Shown here: piece after piece, positions 34,501 through 42,433 of the stretch
How positions within the stretch are numbered: the first letter of the stretch is position 1
How the letters are laid out: every line of letters begins with the position of its first letter
Source of the DNA: Flavobacterium sp. JAS
GTDB taxonomy: Bacteria > Bacteroidota > Bacteroidia > Flavobacteriales > Flavobacteriaceae
NCBI RefSeq assembly: GCF_020991455.1
Contig: NZ_JAJMOX010000009.1
Span: 186,001 to 250,000 of the forward strand
Direction: 5' to 3'
Length of the DNA stretch: 64,000 nt
The notes under the pieces: model-generated
Told to the model about the DNA's origin: nothing
Seen by the model: only the letters and a program-made list of their open reading frames with translations
Databases searched by the model: none
Position numbers and translations under genes: made by a program

Positions 34501-36696
34501 ATGAATTCAAACGAAATTGAAATACACAAGGAATTAAAGAAGTATTTCGGCTTTAGCCAATTTAAGGGCTTGCAGGAGCAAGTCATTACGAGTATTTTAC
34601 ATAAGACGAATACTTTTGTGATTATGCCAACGGGCGGTGGAAAGTCTCTTTGTTATCAATTACCCGCTTTAATTCAGGACGGAACAGCTATCGTTGTTTC
34701 TCCTTTAATTGCTTTGATGAAAAATCAGGTTGATGCCATTCGAAGCCTTTCTTCAGAAAACGGAATTGCCCATGTTTTAAATTCCTCCCTCACAAAAACA
34801 GAAATAGCACAAGTAAAAAAAGATATAACTTCTGGTTTGACCAAGCTTTTATATGTAGCACCGGAATCTTTGACTAAAGAAGAATATGTTGCTTTTTTAC
34901 AAAGCGTGCCAATTTCATTTGTTGCTATTGATGAAGCGCATTGTATTTCAGAATGGGGGCATGATTTTAGGCCTGAATACCGAAATCTGAAAAACATTAT
35001 TAAACAATTAGGACAAGTTCCTATTATTGGACTTACCGCAACTGCAACCCCAAAAGTTCAGGAAGATATTCTGAAAAACCTTGATATGTCTGATGCAAAT
35101 ACTTTTAAAGCATCATTCAACAGACCGAACTTGTACTACGAAGTTCGCACAAAAACGAAAAATATAGAGTCGGATATCATTCGATTTATCAAACAACATA
35201 AAGGCAAATCCGGAATTATTTACTGCTTAAGCCGTAAAAAAGTAGAATCGATTGCCGAAGTTTTACAAGTTAACGGAATCAGTGCCGTTCCTTATCATGC
35301 AGGTTTAGACGCCAAAACCCGTGCTAAACATCAGGATATGTTCTTGATGGAAGATGTAGATGTGGTTGTAGCAACAATCGCCTTCGGGATGGGAATCGAC
35401 AAACCAGACGTTCGTTTTGTAATTCATCACGATATTCCAAAATCACTTGAAAGCTATTACCAGGAAACTGGTCGTGCAGGACGTGATGGAGGAGAAGGAC
35501 ATTGTCTGGCTTATTACTCTTATAAAGATGTAGAAAAGCTAGAGAAATTTATGTCTGGAAAACCAGTTGCTGAGCAAGAAATTGGTTTTGCTTTATTGCA
35601 GGAAGTTGTGGCTTACGCCGAAACCTCAATGTCACGTAGAAAATTCTTATTGCATTATTTTGGTGAAGAATTTGACAGCGAAACAGGCGAAGGTGCAGAT
35701 ATGGATGACAACGTTCGTAATCCTAAAACGAGAATCGAAGCTCAGGAGCAAGTCGTTAAATTATTGGAAATCGTTCGCGATACGAAACATATTTATAAGT
35801 CAAAAGAAATTGTGTTTACATTAATAGGTCGTGTCAACGCGGTAATTAAAGCACACAAAACAGATATACAATCCTTTTTTGGATCAGGCGCGGACCATGA
35901 CGAAAAATATTGGATGGCATTACTTCGACAAGTTTTAGTTGCAGGCTATTTGTCTAAAGATATTGAAACTTATGGCGTGGTGAAAATCACAAAAGAAGGT
36001 TTGAACTTCATTAAAAAACCATCTTCATTTATGATGTCTGAAGATCATGAATATAATGAATCTGAAGATGAAGCAATTGTAACAGCAGCAAAATCATCAG
36101 GAACTGCTGATGAAGTTTTAATGGGAATGTTGCGTGAGCTGCGTAAAAAAGTAGCCAAAAAATTAGGTGTTCCTCCGTTTGTTGTTTTTCAGGATCCTTC
36201 TCTCGAAGACATGGCTTTAAAATATCCAATTACTTTAACGGAATTGTACAATATTCACGGTGTTGGAGAAGGGAAAGCTAAAAAATATGGTGGAGAATTT
36301 GTTGCTCTAATCAGTCGATATGTTGAAGATAATGATATCATTCGCCCGGATGATTTAGTGGTGAAATCTACCGGAGTAAATTCCGCAAATAAATTATACA
36401 TCATTCAGAATATAGATCGAAAATTACCTTTGAGTGATATTGCTTCTGCAAAAGGACTTTCGATGGATGCTTTGATCAAAGAGATGGAGCAAATTGTATA
36501 TTCAGGTACAAAACTAAATATCAAATATTGGGTTGATGATATGCTTGATGATGATCAGCAAGAAGAAATTCACGACTATTTCATGGAATCAGAATCAGAC
36601 AAAATCGAAGACGCTCTTAAAGAATTCGATGGTGATTATGATATTGATGAATTGCGCTTAATGCGAATTAAATTTATTAGTGAAGTAGCGAACTAA
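34501..36696 (+). CDS. recQ: ATP-dependent DNA helicase RecQ, zinc-site variant
   Basis: 3'-5' helicase of 731 residues for recombination and fork repair. Walker A is PTGGGKSLC around residue 44-51. The DEAH box is D144-E145-A146-H147 with the aromatic-rich loop CISEWGHDFRPEY. Helicase motif VI is YYQETGRAGRDG. An HRDC domain lies at about 535-615, then a helix-turn-helix extension to about 690 and an acidic tail. The region where RecQ normally carries four zinc-binding cysteines (about 372-400) reads SMSRRKFLLHYFGEEFDSET and contains none. The helicase call is secure; the missing zinc site is a true variation in the sequence. Confidence 0.94.
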   Translation: MNSNEIEIHKELKKYFGFSQFKGLQEQVITSILHKTNTFVIMPTGGGKSLCYQLPALIQDGTAIVVSPLIALMKNQVDAIRSLSSENGIAHVLNSSLTKTEIAQVKKDITSGLTKLLYVAPESLTKEEYVAFLQSVPISFVAIDEAHCISEWGHDFRPEYRNLKNIIKQLGQVPIIGLTATATPKVQEDILKNLDMSDANTFKASFNRPNLYYEVRTKTKNIESDIIRFIKQHKGKSGIIYCLSRKKVESIAEVLQVNGISAVPYHAGLDAKTRAKHQDMFLMEDVDVVVATIAFGMGIDKPDVRFVIHHDIPKSLESYYQETGRAGRDGGEGHCLAYYSYKDVEKLEKFMSGKPVAEQEIGFALLQEVVAYAETSMSRRKFLLHYFGEEFDSETGEGADMDDNVRNPKTRIEAQEQVVKLLEIVRDTKHIYKSKEIVFTLIGRVNAVIKAHKTDIQSFFGSGADHDEKYWMALLRQVLVAGYLSKDIETYGVVKITKEGLNFIKKPSSFMMSEDHEYNESEDEAIVTAAKSSGTADEVLMGMLRELRKKVAKKLGVPPFVVFQDPSLEDMALKYPITLTELYNIHGVGEGKAKKYGGEFVALISRYVEDNDIIRPDDLVVKSTGVNSANKLYIIQNIDRKLPLSDIASAKGLSMDALIKEMEQIVYSGTKLNIKYWVDDMLDDDQQEEIHDYFMESESDKIEDALKEFDGDYDIDELRLMRIKFISEVAN

Positions 36697-36701
36697 AGTT
36701 A

Positions 36702-36846
36702 AATTCCAAATACAAAAAATCCAAATTCCAATTTTGGAGCAGTAAATATTTAAATTCCAAATTCCAAGTGCTAGACATTTTGGAATTTGGAATTTTTTAT
36801 TTGAGATTTTCCAAGAAAATTGGAATTTGGATTTTTTTATTGGAAT
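36702..36846. repeat. Dispersed AAATTCCAA-type intergenic repeat
   Basis: The space between recQ and the next small gene is built of inverted and direct copies of AAATTCCAA and TTGGAATTTGGA. They form long imperfect hairpins. A similar but more degenerate stretch lies at 48711-48800. It could act as a bidirectional terminator; its origin is unknown. Confidence 0.6.
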
Positions 36847-37086
36847 TTATCCTTCAAAGACTTCCCCACGATGGGGTTTTAAAGCATCTCTCACCTGAAT
36901 CATATTTTCATCGGTGACAACCATAAAAGCGATTGCCTGCATTTCGTTTATGATTTTAAACCCCGTAATATTTAATGGAAGTTTTTCTATCACAATATAT
37001 TCTTTCAAATGAATTTCGTGATGTTCGGCTGTTTTTGCCGATGCCGGACCACGGAAATCCCAAATTAGTTTTATTTTTCTAGACAT
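36847..37086 (-). CDS. Small conserved-type protein of unknown function
   Basis: A 79-residue protein with no family I recognise. It starts MSRKIKLIWDFRGPASAKTA, contains HHEIHLKEY and ends in a compact alpha/beta stretch (GFKIINEMQAIAFMVVTDEN, then DALKPHRGEVFEG). No signal peptide or transmembrane helix. Balanced charge and a regular strand/helix pattern support a real cytoplasmic protein. It is flanked by repeats on both sides and is not in an obvious operon. Confidence 0.65.
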   Translation of the reverse strand: MSRKIKLIWDFRGPASAKTAEHHEIHLKEYIVIEKLPLNITGFKIINEMQAIAFMVVTDENMIQVRDALKPHRGEVFEG

Positions 37087-37095
37087 TGTTTTTTA

Positions 37096-37345
37096 AGGTG
37101 CAAAGGTTCAGAGGAGCAAAGGTACAAAGTCTATTTTGAAAATGGATCTTATATTAAGAAACCAGTGTTTTTTAAAAATCTTTTTAATCATAATAATCTG
37201 TGGCTAAAATTAATTGCAAAGGGTATAGGGTTTTTGGATAAAGATAATCAGTGTGAAATCTGCTCATATCTGTGTAAATCTGCGTGCAAATTTTACTGTA
37301 CAGACATAATTTCATTTCAAAGTAGTATTTTTGCATGTTCTTTTC
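37096..37345. repeat. Two dispersed repeat types in the 37087-37380 gap
   Basis: This 294-nt space has no gene. It holds a CAAAGGTTCAGAGG / GCAAAGGTACAAAG direct-repeat stretch at about 37100-37130. A second type follows at about 37196-37290, with ATCAGTGTGAAATCTGC and ATCTGTGTAAATCTGCG as near-copies. Both look like non-coding interspersed elements of Flavobacterium genomes. No open frame of convincing composition is present. Confidence 0.5.
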
Positions 37346-37380
37346 ATAAATAGAAAAGCTAATTGAATAAATAAAACAAA

Positions 37381-38940
37381 ATGCCAAGAGAACTTTTACT
37401 TCAGGTAACTCCAGAAATAGCTGCAAACGAATTGTTGCTAAAAGACTATTTGTCTAAAGAAATAAAGGTTTCTCCTAAGGAAATTCAACACGTTTCTATT
37501 TTAAAGCGATCTATTGATGCGCGTCAAAAAGCGATCAAAATCAATTTGAAAGTTATTATTTATTTGCAGGGAGAACCCTTTCAGGAAACAAAAATAGAGC
37601 TACCTATATATAAGGACGTTTCTTCGGCTCAGGAAGTGATTGTTGTTGGGGCAGGTCCGGCGGGACTTTTTGCAGCTTTGCAATTAATTGAATTAGGCTT
37701 AAAGCCAATTGTAATCGAACGTGGAAAAGATGTTCGCGGACGCCGACGCGACTTAAAAGCAATCAATGTTGATCATTTAGTTAATGAAGATTCTAATTAT
37801 TGTTTTGGAGAAGGTGGAGCAGGAACTTATTCTGATGGAAAATTATATACACGATCTAAAAAACGTGGAGATGTAACCAGAATCTTAGAACTTTTAGTCG
37901 CTTTTGGAGCTTCCGAAGATATTCTGGTAGAAGCACATCCGCATATCGGAACGAATAAATTGCCAAAAATCATTGAAGATATTCGAAATAAAATCATCGA
38001 GTTTGGTGGTCAGGTTTTGTTTGATACAAGGGTAACTGATATTCTGGTAAAAAATAATGAAGTTGAAGGAATCGTAACACAAAACGGAGATAAGATTCTT
38101 GCTAATAAATTAATCTTAGCAACCGGACATTCGGCACGTGATATTTTTGAATTATTAGATAAAAAGAAAATTTTTATTGAAGCAAAACCTTTTGCTTTGG
38201 GGGTTCGTGCAGAACATTCACAGCAATTAATAGATAGTATTCAATATAGTTGCGATTATCGTGGCGAGCATTTGCCTCCGGCTCCATATTCTATCGTTAA
38301 GCAAGTTAATGGCCGCGGAATGTATTCATTCTGTATGTGTCCGGGAGGTGTAATTGCGCCTTGTGCTACAAGCCCGGGAGAAGTGGTGACAAATGGTTGG
38401 TCGCCTTCTAAACGCGATCAGGCAACAGCAAATTCAGGAATTGTAATCGAATTAAAATTGGAAGATTTTAAGCCTTTTGCAAAATTTGGTGCTTTGGCCG
38501 GAATGGAATTTCAAAAAAGTATCGAACAAAAAGCGTGGCATTTGGCTGGGGAAACTCAAAAAGTTCCGGCACAAAGAATGATTGATTTTACACAAAATAA
38601 AGTTTCAGCAGATATCCCGAAAACTTCTTATGTTCCAGGAACAACTTCGGTTGAAATGGGAGAGGTTTTTCCGGGTTTCTTATCGCAAATTCTGCGTGAA
38701 GGATTTAAAGAGTTCGGAAAATCGATGCGTGGTTATTTAACTAATGAAGCTATTTTGCACGCTCCGGAAAGCAGAACTTCATCTCCGGTTAGAATTCCAA
38801 GAGATCCTTTGACTTATGAGCATTTACAAATAAAAGGTTTATATCCGTGTGGAGAAGGAGCAGGTTATGCCGGCGGAATTATTTCTGCAGCAATTGACGG
38901 CGAAAAATGCGCATTGATGATTGCTGAAACTCTAAAATAA
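37381..38940 (+). CDS. FAD-dependent oxidoreductase (COG2509-like)
   Basis: A 519-residue flavoprotein of the NAD(FAD)-utilising dehydrogenase group. An N-terminal alpha/beta extension (about 1-90) precedes the FAD dinucleotide-binding motif VVGAGPAGLFAALQL at about 92-106. FGEGGAGTYSDGKLYTR and a C-terminal GLYPCGEGAGYAGGIISAAI, the second FAD contact, follow. SFCMCPGGVI is a conserved feature of the group. Substrate and pathway are unknown. It may be co-transcribed with the next gene, 9 nt away. Confidence 0.85.
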   Translation: MPRELLLQVTPEIAANELLLKDYLSKEIKVSPKEIQHVSILKRSIDARQKAIKINLKVIIYLQGEPFQETKIELPIYKDVSSAQEVIVVGAGPAGLFAALQLIELGLKPIVIERGKDVRGRRRDLKAINVDHLVNEDSNYCFGEGGAGTYSDGKLYTRSKKRGDVTRILELLVAFGASEDILVEAHPHIGTNKLPKIIEDIRNKIIEFGGQVLFDTRVTDILVKNNEVEGIVTQNGDKILANKLILATGHSARDIFELLDKKKIFIEAKPFALGVRAEHSQQLIDSIQYSCDYRGEHLPPAPYSIVKQVNGRGMYSFCMCPGGVIAPCATSPGEVVTNGWSPSKRDQATANSGIVIELKLEDFKPFAKFGALAGMEFQKSIEQKAWHLAGETQKVPAQRMIDFTQNKVSADIPKTSYVPGTTSVEMGEVFPGFLSQILREGFKEFGKSMRGYLTNEAILHAPESRTSSPVRIPRDPLTYEHLQIKGLYPCGEGAGYAGGIISAAIDGEKCALMIAETLK

Positions 38941-38949
38941 TATGTTTTT

Positions 38950-40044
38950 ATGAAAAACTTCTTTTCTAATTTCTTTGGTAGAAATAACGACCCGAAATCA
39001 ATTGTTTCTTTTGATGTTATTGATTCTATTTACACTTCTTTATATAATGAAGAAAATAGATTAGAGATTAAGCTGAAAGGGATTTATGATACGGTTTCTG
39101 TGAATTTATATTCGTTTCCAAATTCATTTAATAATGAAGACGCACAAAACGAAATTAAAAAAGCAGGATTAAAAAATGCTTATGAAGTTTTAAACGAATT
39201 GTATAAAAAACTTAATATTGGAGCTATTTCAGAAGAGGATATTCAGGCAGAATTAGAATACGATTATATCCATATTCAGTTTTATACTGAGCCGCCAACT
39301 CCGGAAATGAAAAAGCACTTAAAACATGTTTTGCATAATTTCGCTATTTTCTTTTGTTGTACAAACAGTTTAGAAACCAACGATTTTAGAATTTTGTATA
39401 ATAACAGTTATTTTCTGGATTATACCAGAGGAATACTTGATACAGAATATATTGATATTAATGATCCAAAAAATGATGTTCAGAAAATAGGTTTTAAAGA
39501 ATTTGAAAGAGTTTTGCAGGGCATTTGTCAATATTTAAATATTGCAATTCCTGAAAATGTTAATCTCCCTTCAGATGAGAATTTGTTGCCTGAAGAAGTT
39601 GAATTGACGCAGGAAACTTTTGAAGAATTTATAAAACTGGTTTCAAGAGGAAATGTGGATGAAAAGTTGCTTCAGAAACAATCAAAAAAACTTTTGAAAA
39701 ATTTTAAAAAGGAATCAAAAGAATATCACGAAATCGTTGAAAATCATTGGAGTTTTTTCGAAAGTATATATTGTTGGAATAGCGATTGGAAATTTGATCC
39801 TGAAGATGCAGAATATTTTATCTCAGAAATGATAGATGAAGATTTGAATTTCGAATATCCGGAAGAAACTTATAGCCACGATTTGTTTCCTTATATTCAA
39901 TCGGCTTTAGAGAAACGTAATCTTGAACTAATGACTTACGATACGCATGGGGATAATTATTTGTTTTTTGTAGCAAATAAAAATGATGTAAACAGAATTT
40001 TAGAATTGTCTGAGTTGACAAAGATTGAGATTAATCAGTTGTGA
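38950..40044 (+). CDS. Unknown protein, possible DUF6630-like C-terminus
   Basis: An acidic 364-residue protein without signal peptide or membrane segments. I do not recognise the N-terminal 220 residues. The C-terminal part (about 275-364) contains NSDWKFDPEDAEYFISEM and a final DTHGDNYLFFVANKNDVNRI, which resembles DUF6630. That assignment is tentative. It follows the flavoprotein by 9 nt and ends before a perfect 19-bp hairpin. Function unknown. Confidence 0.6.
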   Translation: MKNFFSNFFGRNNDPKSIVSFDVIDSIYTSLYNEENRLEIKLKGIYDTVSVNLYSFPNSFNNEDAQNEIKKAGLKNAYEVLNELYKKLNIGAISEEDIQAELEYDYIHIQFYTEPPTPEMKKHLKHVLHNFAIFFCCTNSLETNDFRILYNNSYFLDYTRGILDTEYIDINDPKNDVQKIGFKEFERVLQGICQYLNIAIPENVNLPSDENLLPEEVELTQETFEEFIKLVSRGNVDEKLLQKQSKKLLKNFKKESKEYHEIVENHWSFFESIYCWNSDWKFDPEDAEYFISEMIDEDLNFEYPEETYSHDLFPYIQSALEKRNLELMTYDTHGDNYLFFVANKNDVNRILELSELTKIEINQL

Positions 40045-40068
40045 ATTACGTAATTTTTAAAAAAAAAA

Positions 40069-40119
40069 CGCCACGAATTCACGAATTAAGTTTTTAAAAT
40101 AATTCGTGAATTCGTGGCG
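40069..40119. terminator. Perfect 19-bp inverted repeat, bidirectional terminator (GCCACGAATT family)
   Basis: Left arm 40069-40087 and right arm 40101-40119 are exact reverse complements with a 13-nt loop. A-runs on the left and right give U-tracts on both strands. It lies between convergent genes. A related, imperfect copy occurs at 43934-44015, so it is also a dispersed repeat. Confidence 0.8.
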
Positions 40120-40138
40120 AAAAAAATATTTAGTTCTA

Positions 40139-41098
40139 TTAAGGAATCAAAATTATTTTTCCTGTACTTTTTCGGCTTTCCAGATAATCATGTGCTAGTT
40201 TTCCTTCGGATAATTTGAAAGATGTTGGTGTCGAAAGCGTAATTTTTCCTTCGATAATCCAATTGAACAATTGATTGGCTCTTTTGATTCTTTCTTCTTT
40301 AGAGTTTAAATAACTCCAAAGATCTCCTCCGGTTAATGTTTTTGAAGTATCCATTAGCATTCTTGGATCTACAGGTTCAGGATCGCCACCTGCCATTCCG
40401 AAGAAAACAACTTGCCCGCATTCTTTGGTGACTTCGAAACTTTCCTTCAATGTGCTTCCAACGCTGTCGTAAACTACATCAACACCATTTGGGACTGTTT
40501 TAAAAATATCTGATTTCCAGTCTTCATTGTATAGAAAAACATGATCTGCTCCTTGTTCGATAGCAACTTTGGCTTTGTCTGGAGATGAGGTTAAACCAAT
40601 AACATTAGCACCTAAAAGTTTGCTTATTTGAGTTAAAGTTTGTCCCACTCCGCCAGCAACCGCATGAATTAAAACCGTTTCTCCTTTTTGAGTTTTGTGA
40701 CTGTCTGTTGCCAAATAATGCGCTGTTAAACCTTGCAGTAAAATAGCGGCGGCAGTTTCAAAAGAAATAGCTTCGGGCAATGGCAAAACGTGATTTGTAT
40801 TTACGGCAACCAATTCAGCATTTGCAAAAGGAACATCGGCGAAAGCCACGCGATCTCCAACTTTATATTCCGAATGATTATTAGCATCGACAACAATTCC
40901 TGCACCTTCGTAACCTGCAATAAAAGGCGGATTTCCTTTTAAATGATAATTTCCTTTTCGTCTGTAAACATCAGCAAAATTTAATCCGATGGCTTTCATT
41001 TCGACTAAAATTTCATCGTTTTTTAATTCCGGTTTCGGAATTTCTATATATTCTAAAACATCTGAATCTCCAAAAGTAGAGAAGGTAAGTGCTTTCAT
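40139..41098 (-). CDS. Zinc-independent quinone oxidoreductase (MDR family)
   Basis: NADPH:quinone reductase-like member of the medium-chain dehydrogenase family, 319 residues. Key parts are the GroES-like N-terminus with GYEGAGIVVDANNHSEYKVG (YEGAG marks quinone reductases), the cofactor loop HAVAGGVGQTLTQISKLLGA and a C-terminal TGKIILIP. The zinc ligands of alcohol dehydrogenases are absent. It is separated from the upstream cupin gene by a hairpin terminator, so it is probably transcribed on its own. Confidence 0.88.
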   Translation of the reverse strand: MKALTFSTFGDSDVLEYIEIPKPELKNDEILVEMKAIGLNFADVYRRKGNYHLKGNPPFIAGYEGAGIVVDANNHSEYKVGDRVAFADVPFANAELVAVNTNHVLPLPEAISFETAAAILLQGLTAHYLATDSHKTQKGETVLIHAVAGGVGQTLTQISKLLGANVIGLTSSPDKAKVAIEQGADHVFLYNEDWKSDIFKTVPNGVDVVYDSVGSTLKESFEVTKECGQVVFFGMAGGDPEPVDPRMLMDTSKTLTGGDLWSYLNSKEERIKRANQLFNWIIEGKITLSTPTSFKLSEGKLAHDYLESRKSTGKIILIP

Positions 41099-41174
41099 TT
41101 TTTTATATTTTTAGGAATGCAAAGAACGGAAAATATATTGGCTCCATTTTAGAGATGCTGTTAAAATTAAAAAA

Positions 41175-41202
41175 AGTAACAACCTGAATTTAGGTTGTTA
41201 CT
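41175..41202 (-). terminator. Hairpin terminator of the cupin gene
   Basis: Perfect 11-bp inverted repeat AGTAACAACCT / AGGTTGTTACT with a 6-nt loop. It is followed on the minus strand by a T-rich stretch, just after the cupin gene. Confidence 0.7.
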
Positions 41203-41242
41203 TTAAATTAAATACTAAAAAAGTTTAGATACTCATAATGTT

Positions 41243-41626
41243 TTATTTTTTAGGTCTGGGTTTTATTTCTGTTACAACCAAATTCACAGTTGTGTTTCCC
41301 AAATTTTTTGCCATATGTGTAACTGCGGGAATGTATAAAGCATCTCCTGCTTTAATGTCGATAGTGACAGGAGCTTTACCTTTATCAGTTATTTCAATTT
41401 TTCCATCACTCAATGCATAGATGGTATGATCAGGATGACTATGCCATGGAATTGTTTCCCCGGGAGCAAACTCAAGTTGTATCACTCTTACTCGATCATT
41501 GTCGAGAAGTACTTTTTTATATACGTTAGGAGCTACTTTTATAGGATCTTGCGCATACATACTCACACTCAATATCAAAAATATTGGCATGAATAGAGAT
41601 ATCAAATTCTTTTTTATTGTTTTCAT
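41243..41626 (-). CDS. Secreted cupin domain protein
   Basis: A 127-residue protein: signal peptide (LISLFMPIFLILSVSMYAQ) and a single cupin barrel. Metal-binding motif 1 is IPWHSHPDHTIYALSDGKIE (His-x-His and Glu), and motif 2 includes ALYIPAVTHMAKN. Exported cupins of this size bind metals or act as small dioxygenases or sensors; no specific role can be named. It borders the gene-poor 41627-42433 stretch. Confidence 0.82.
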   Translation of the reverse strand: MKTIKKNLISLFMPIFLILSVSMYAQDPIKVAPNVYKKVLLDNDRVRVIQLEFAPGETIPWHSHPDHTIYALSDGKIEITDKGKAPVTIDIKAGDALYIPAVTHMAKNLGNTTVNLVVTEIKPRPKK

Positions 41627-42089
41627 TTCATTTCTTTTTTATTGATTAATTTTTTGCAGAATTGTTTATTGTTCATTCCTTTTGAGAACTTCATCATGGT
41701 TGAGTTTCATGAAAAAGATAAAGTTCTATCGCAATACTTTTTTAATTAATACAATGAGATGAATTTTTCCTGATTCGAAAAATTAGTGTTAGGATATTTA
41801 GCTGGAAAAATTGGCATTTTTGCAGTCGTAAGACTATTGAGTTTTGGAATGTTTCACTCACTGAATTTTTCAATAAAGTATTTTGTTGTCAGTCGGGATT
41901 GTTTTGTAATGTTGATCCCCATGCCTGTTCGAATCCGTTGTTTTTTTCGTCTTACCTTCACTAGGTTTGAAAATTGAAGTGCGATAAATGGCTTCTTTTT
42001 TTGGGAGTACTAATTTACGAAAAAAAGAGATGCAGAATGGTTTAAAACTAAATTATTAGTGTTGTTTTTAGGTGTAATGTGTTTCTTTT

Positions 42090-42312
42090 TAGTTGTTTAT
42101 GTGTGTTTCAAGTCAGATATGCTTGAAGTTATTTAAAAAAGGTTGAAAGGCAGAACATCAGGAAAACTGCAAATGGAGCTTTCAGAGCTTCAATTGTGTT
42201 ATTTGGGTCAGTATTTTGAGTAAGTGGTTATGGGGTTTAGACCATACGAAATATTACCGATGAGATGCTAAAAGAGTATTTAGAGCATTATAGAAGAAAG
42301 GAAGGGAGGTAA
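42090..42312 (+). pseudogene. tnpA: Decayed IS200/IS605-family transposase (TnpA) remnant
   Basis: Translating + strand frames gives a broken TnpA C-terminal half. From 42113: SDMLEVI, a stop at 42134, then KRLKGRTSGKLQMELSELQL and YLGQYF up to 42217. After a frame change near 42214 the text continues F-stop-VSGYGV-stop-TIRNITDEMLKEYLEHYRR to a final stop at 42310-42312. Both internal stops fall where the family has Trp (TGG to TGA and TGG to TAG). KGRTS-KLQMEF and ITDEM-KEYLEHH are typical TnpA phrases. No N-terminal part, ends or accessory TnpB are seen. Confidence 0.75.
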
Positions 42313-42345
42313 TAATTCAAATGCTATTTTTGAATTAAATAAAAA

Positions 42346-42365
42346 GAGGGACTAAAAAGTCCCTC
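42346..42365 (-). terminator. Hairpin terminator after the aminopeptidase P gene
   Basis: Perfect 8-bp inverted repeat GAGGGACT / AGTCCCTC with an AAAA loop, followed by a T-rich stretch on the minus strand. It is about 70 nt beyond the aminopeptidase stop. Confidence 0.65.
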
Positions 42366-42433
42366 GTAAACAGCCTCTACTTTGAATTCAGAGTAGTTTC
42401 GTTTTTATTTTATCTTTAAAGATTTTTGCGAAT

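Larger units (their letters stand above)
41627..42433. other. Gene-poor stretch of 807 nt
   Basis: No intact gene. The right third (about 42090-42312) is a decayed IS200-type transposase, listed separately. In the left part a minus-strand frame around 41880-41975 encodes about 38 basic residues (including RTGMGINITKQSRLTTKYFI) but has no start context and no family I recognise. A terminator hairpin lies at 42346-42365. Confidence 0.6.

Noticed and set aside
41925..41945. GTTCGAATCC, a T-loop-like sequence suggesting a tRNA or att site
   Set aside because: No matching acceptor, anticodon or D-arm nearby, and no integrase gene in the window.
41786..41977. Plus-strand open frame of about 63 codons in the gene-poor stretch
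   Set aside because: Hydrophobic and Phe-rich composition typical of chance frames in AT-rich DNA, no ribosome-binding context and no family resemblance.
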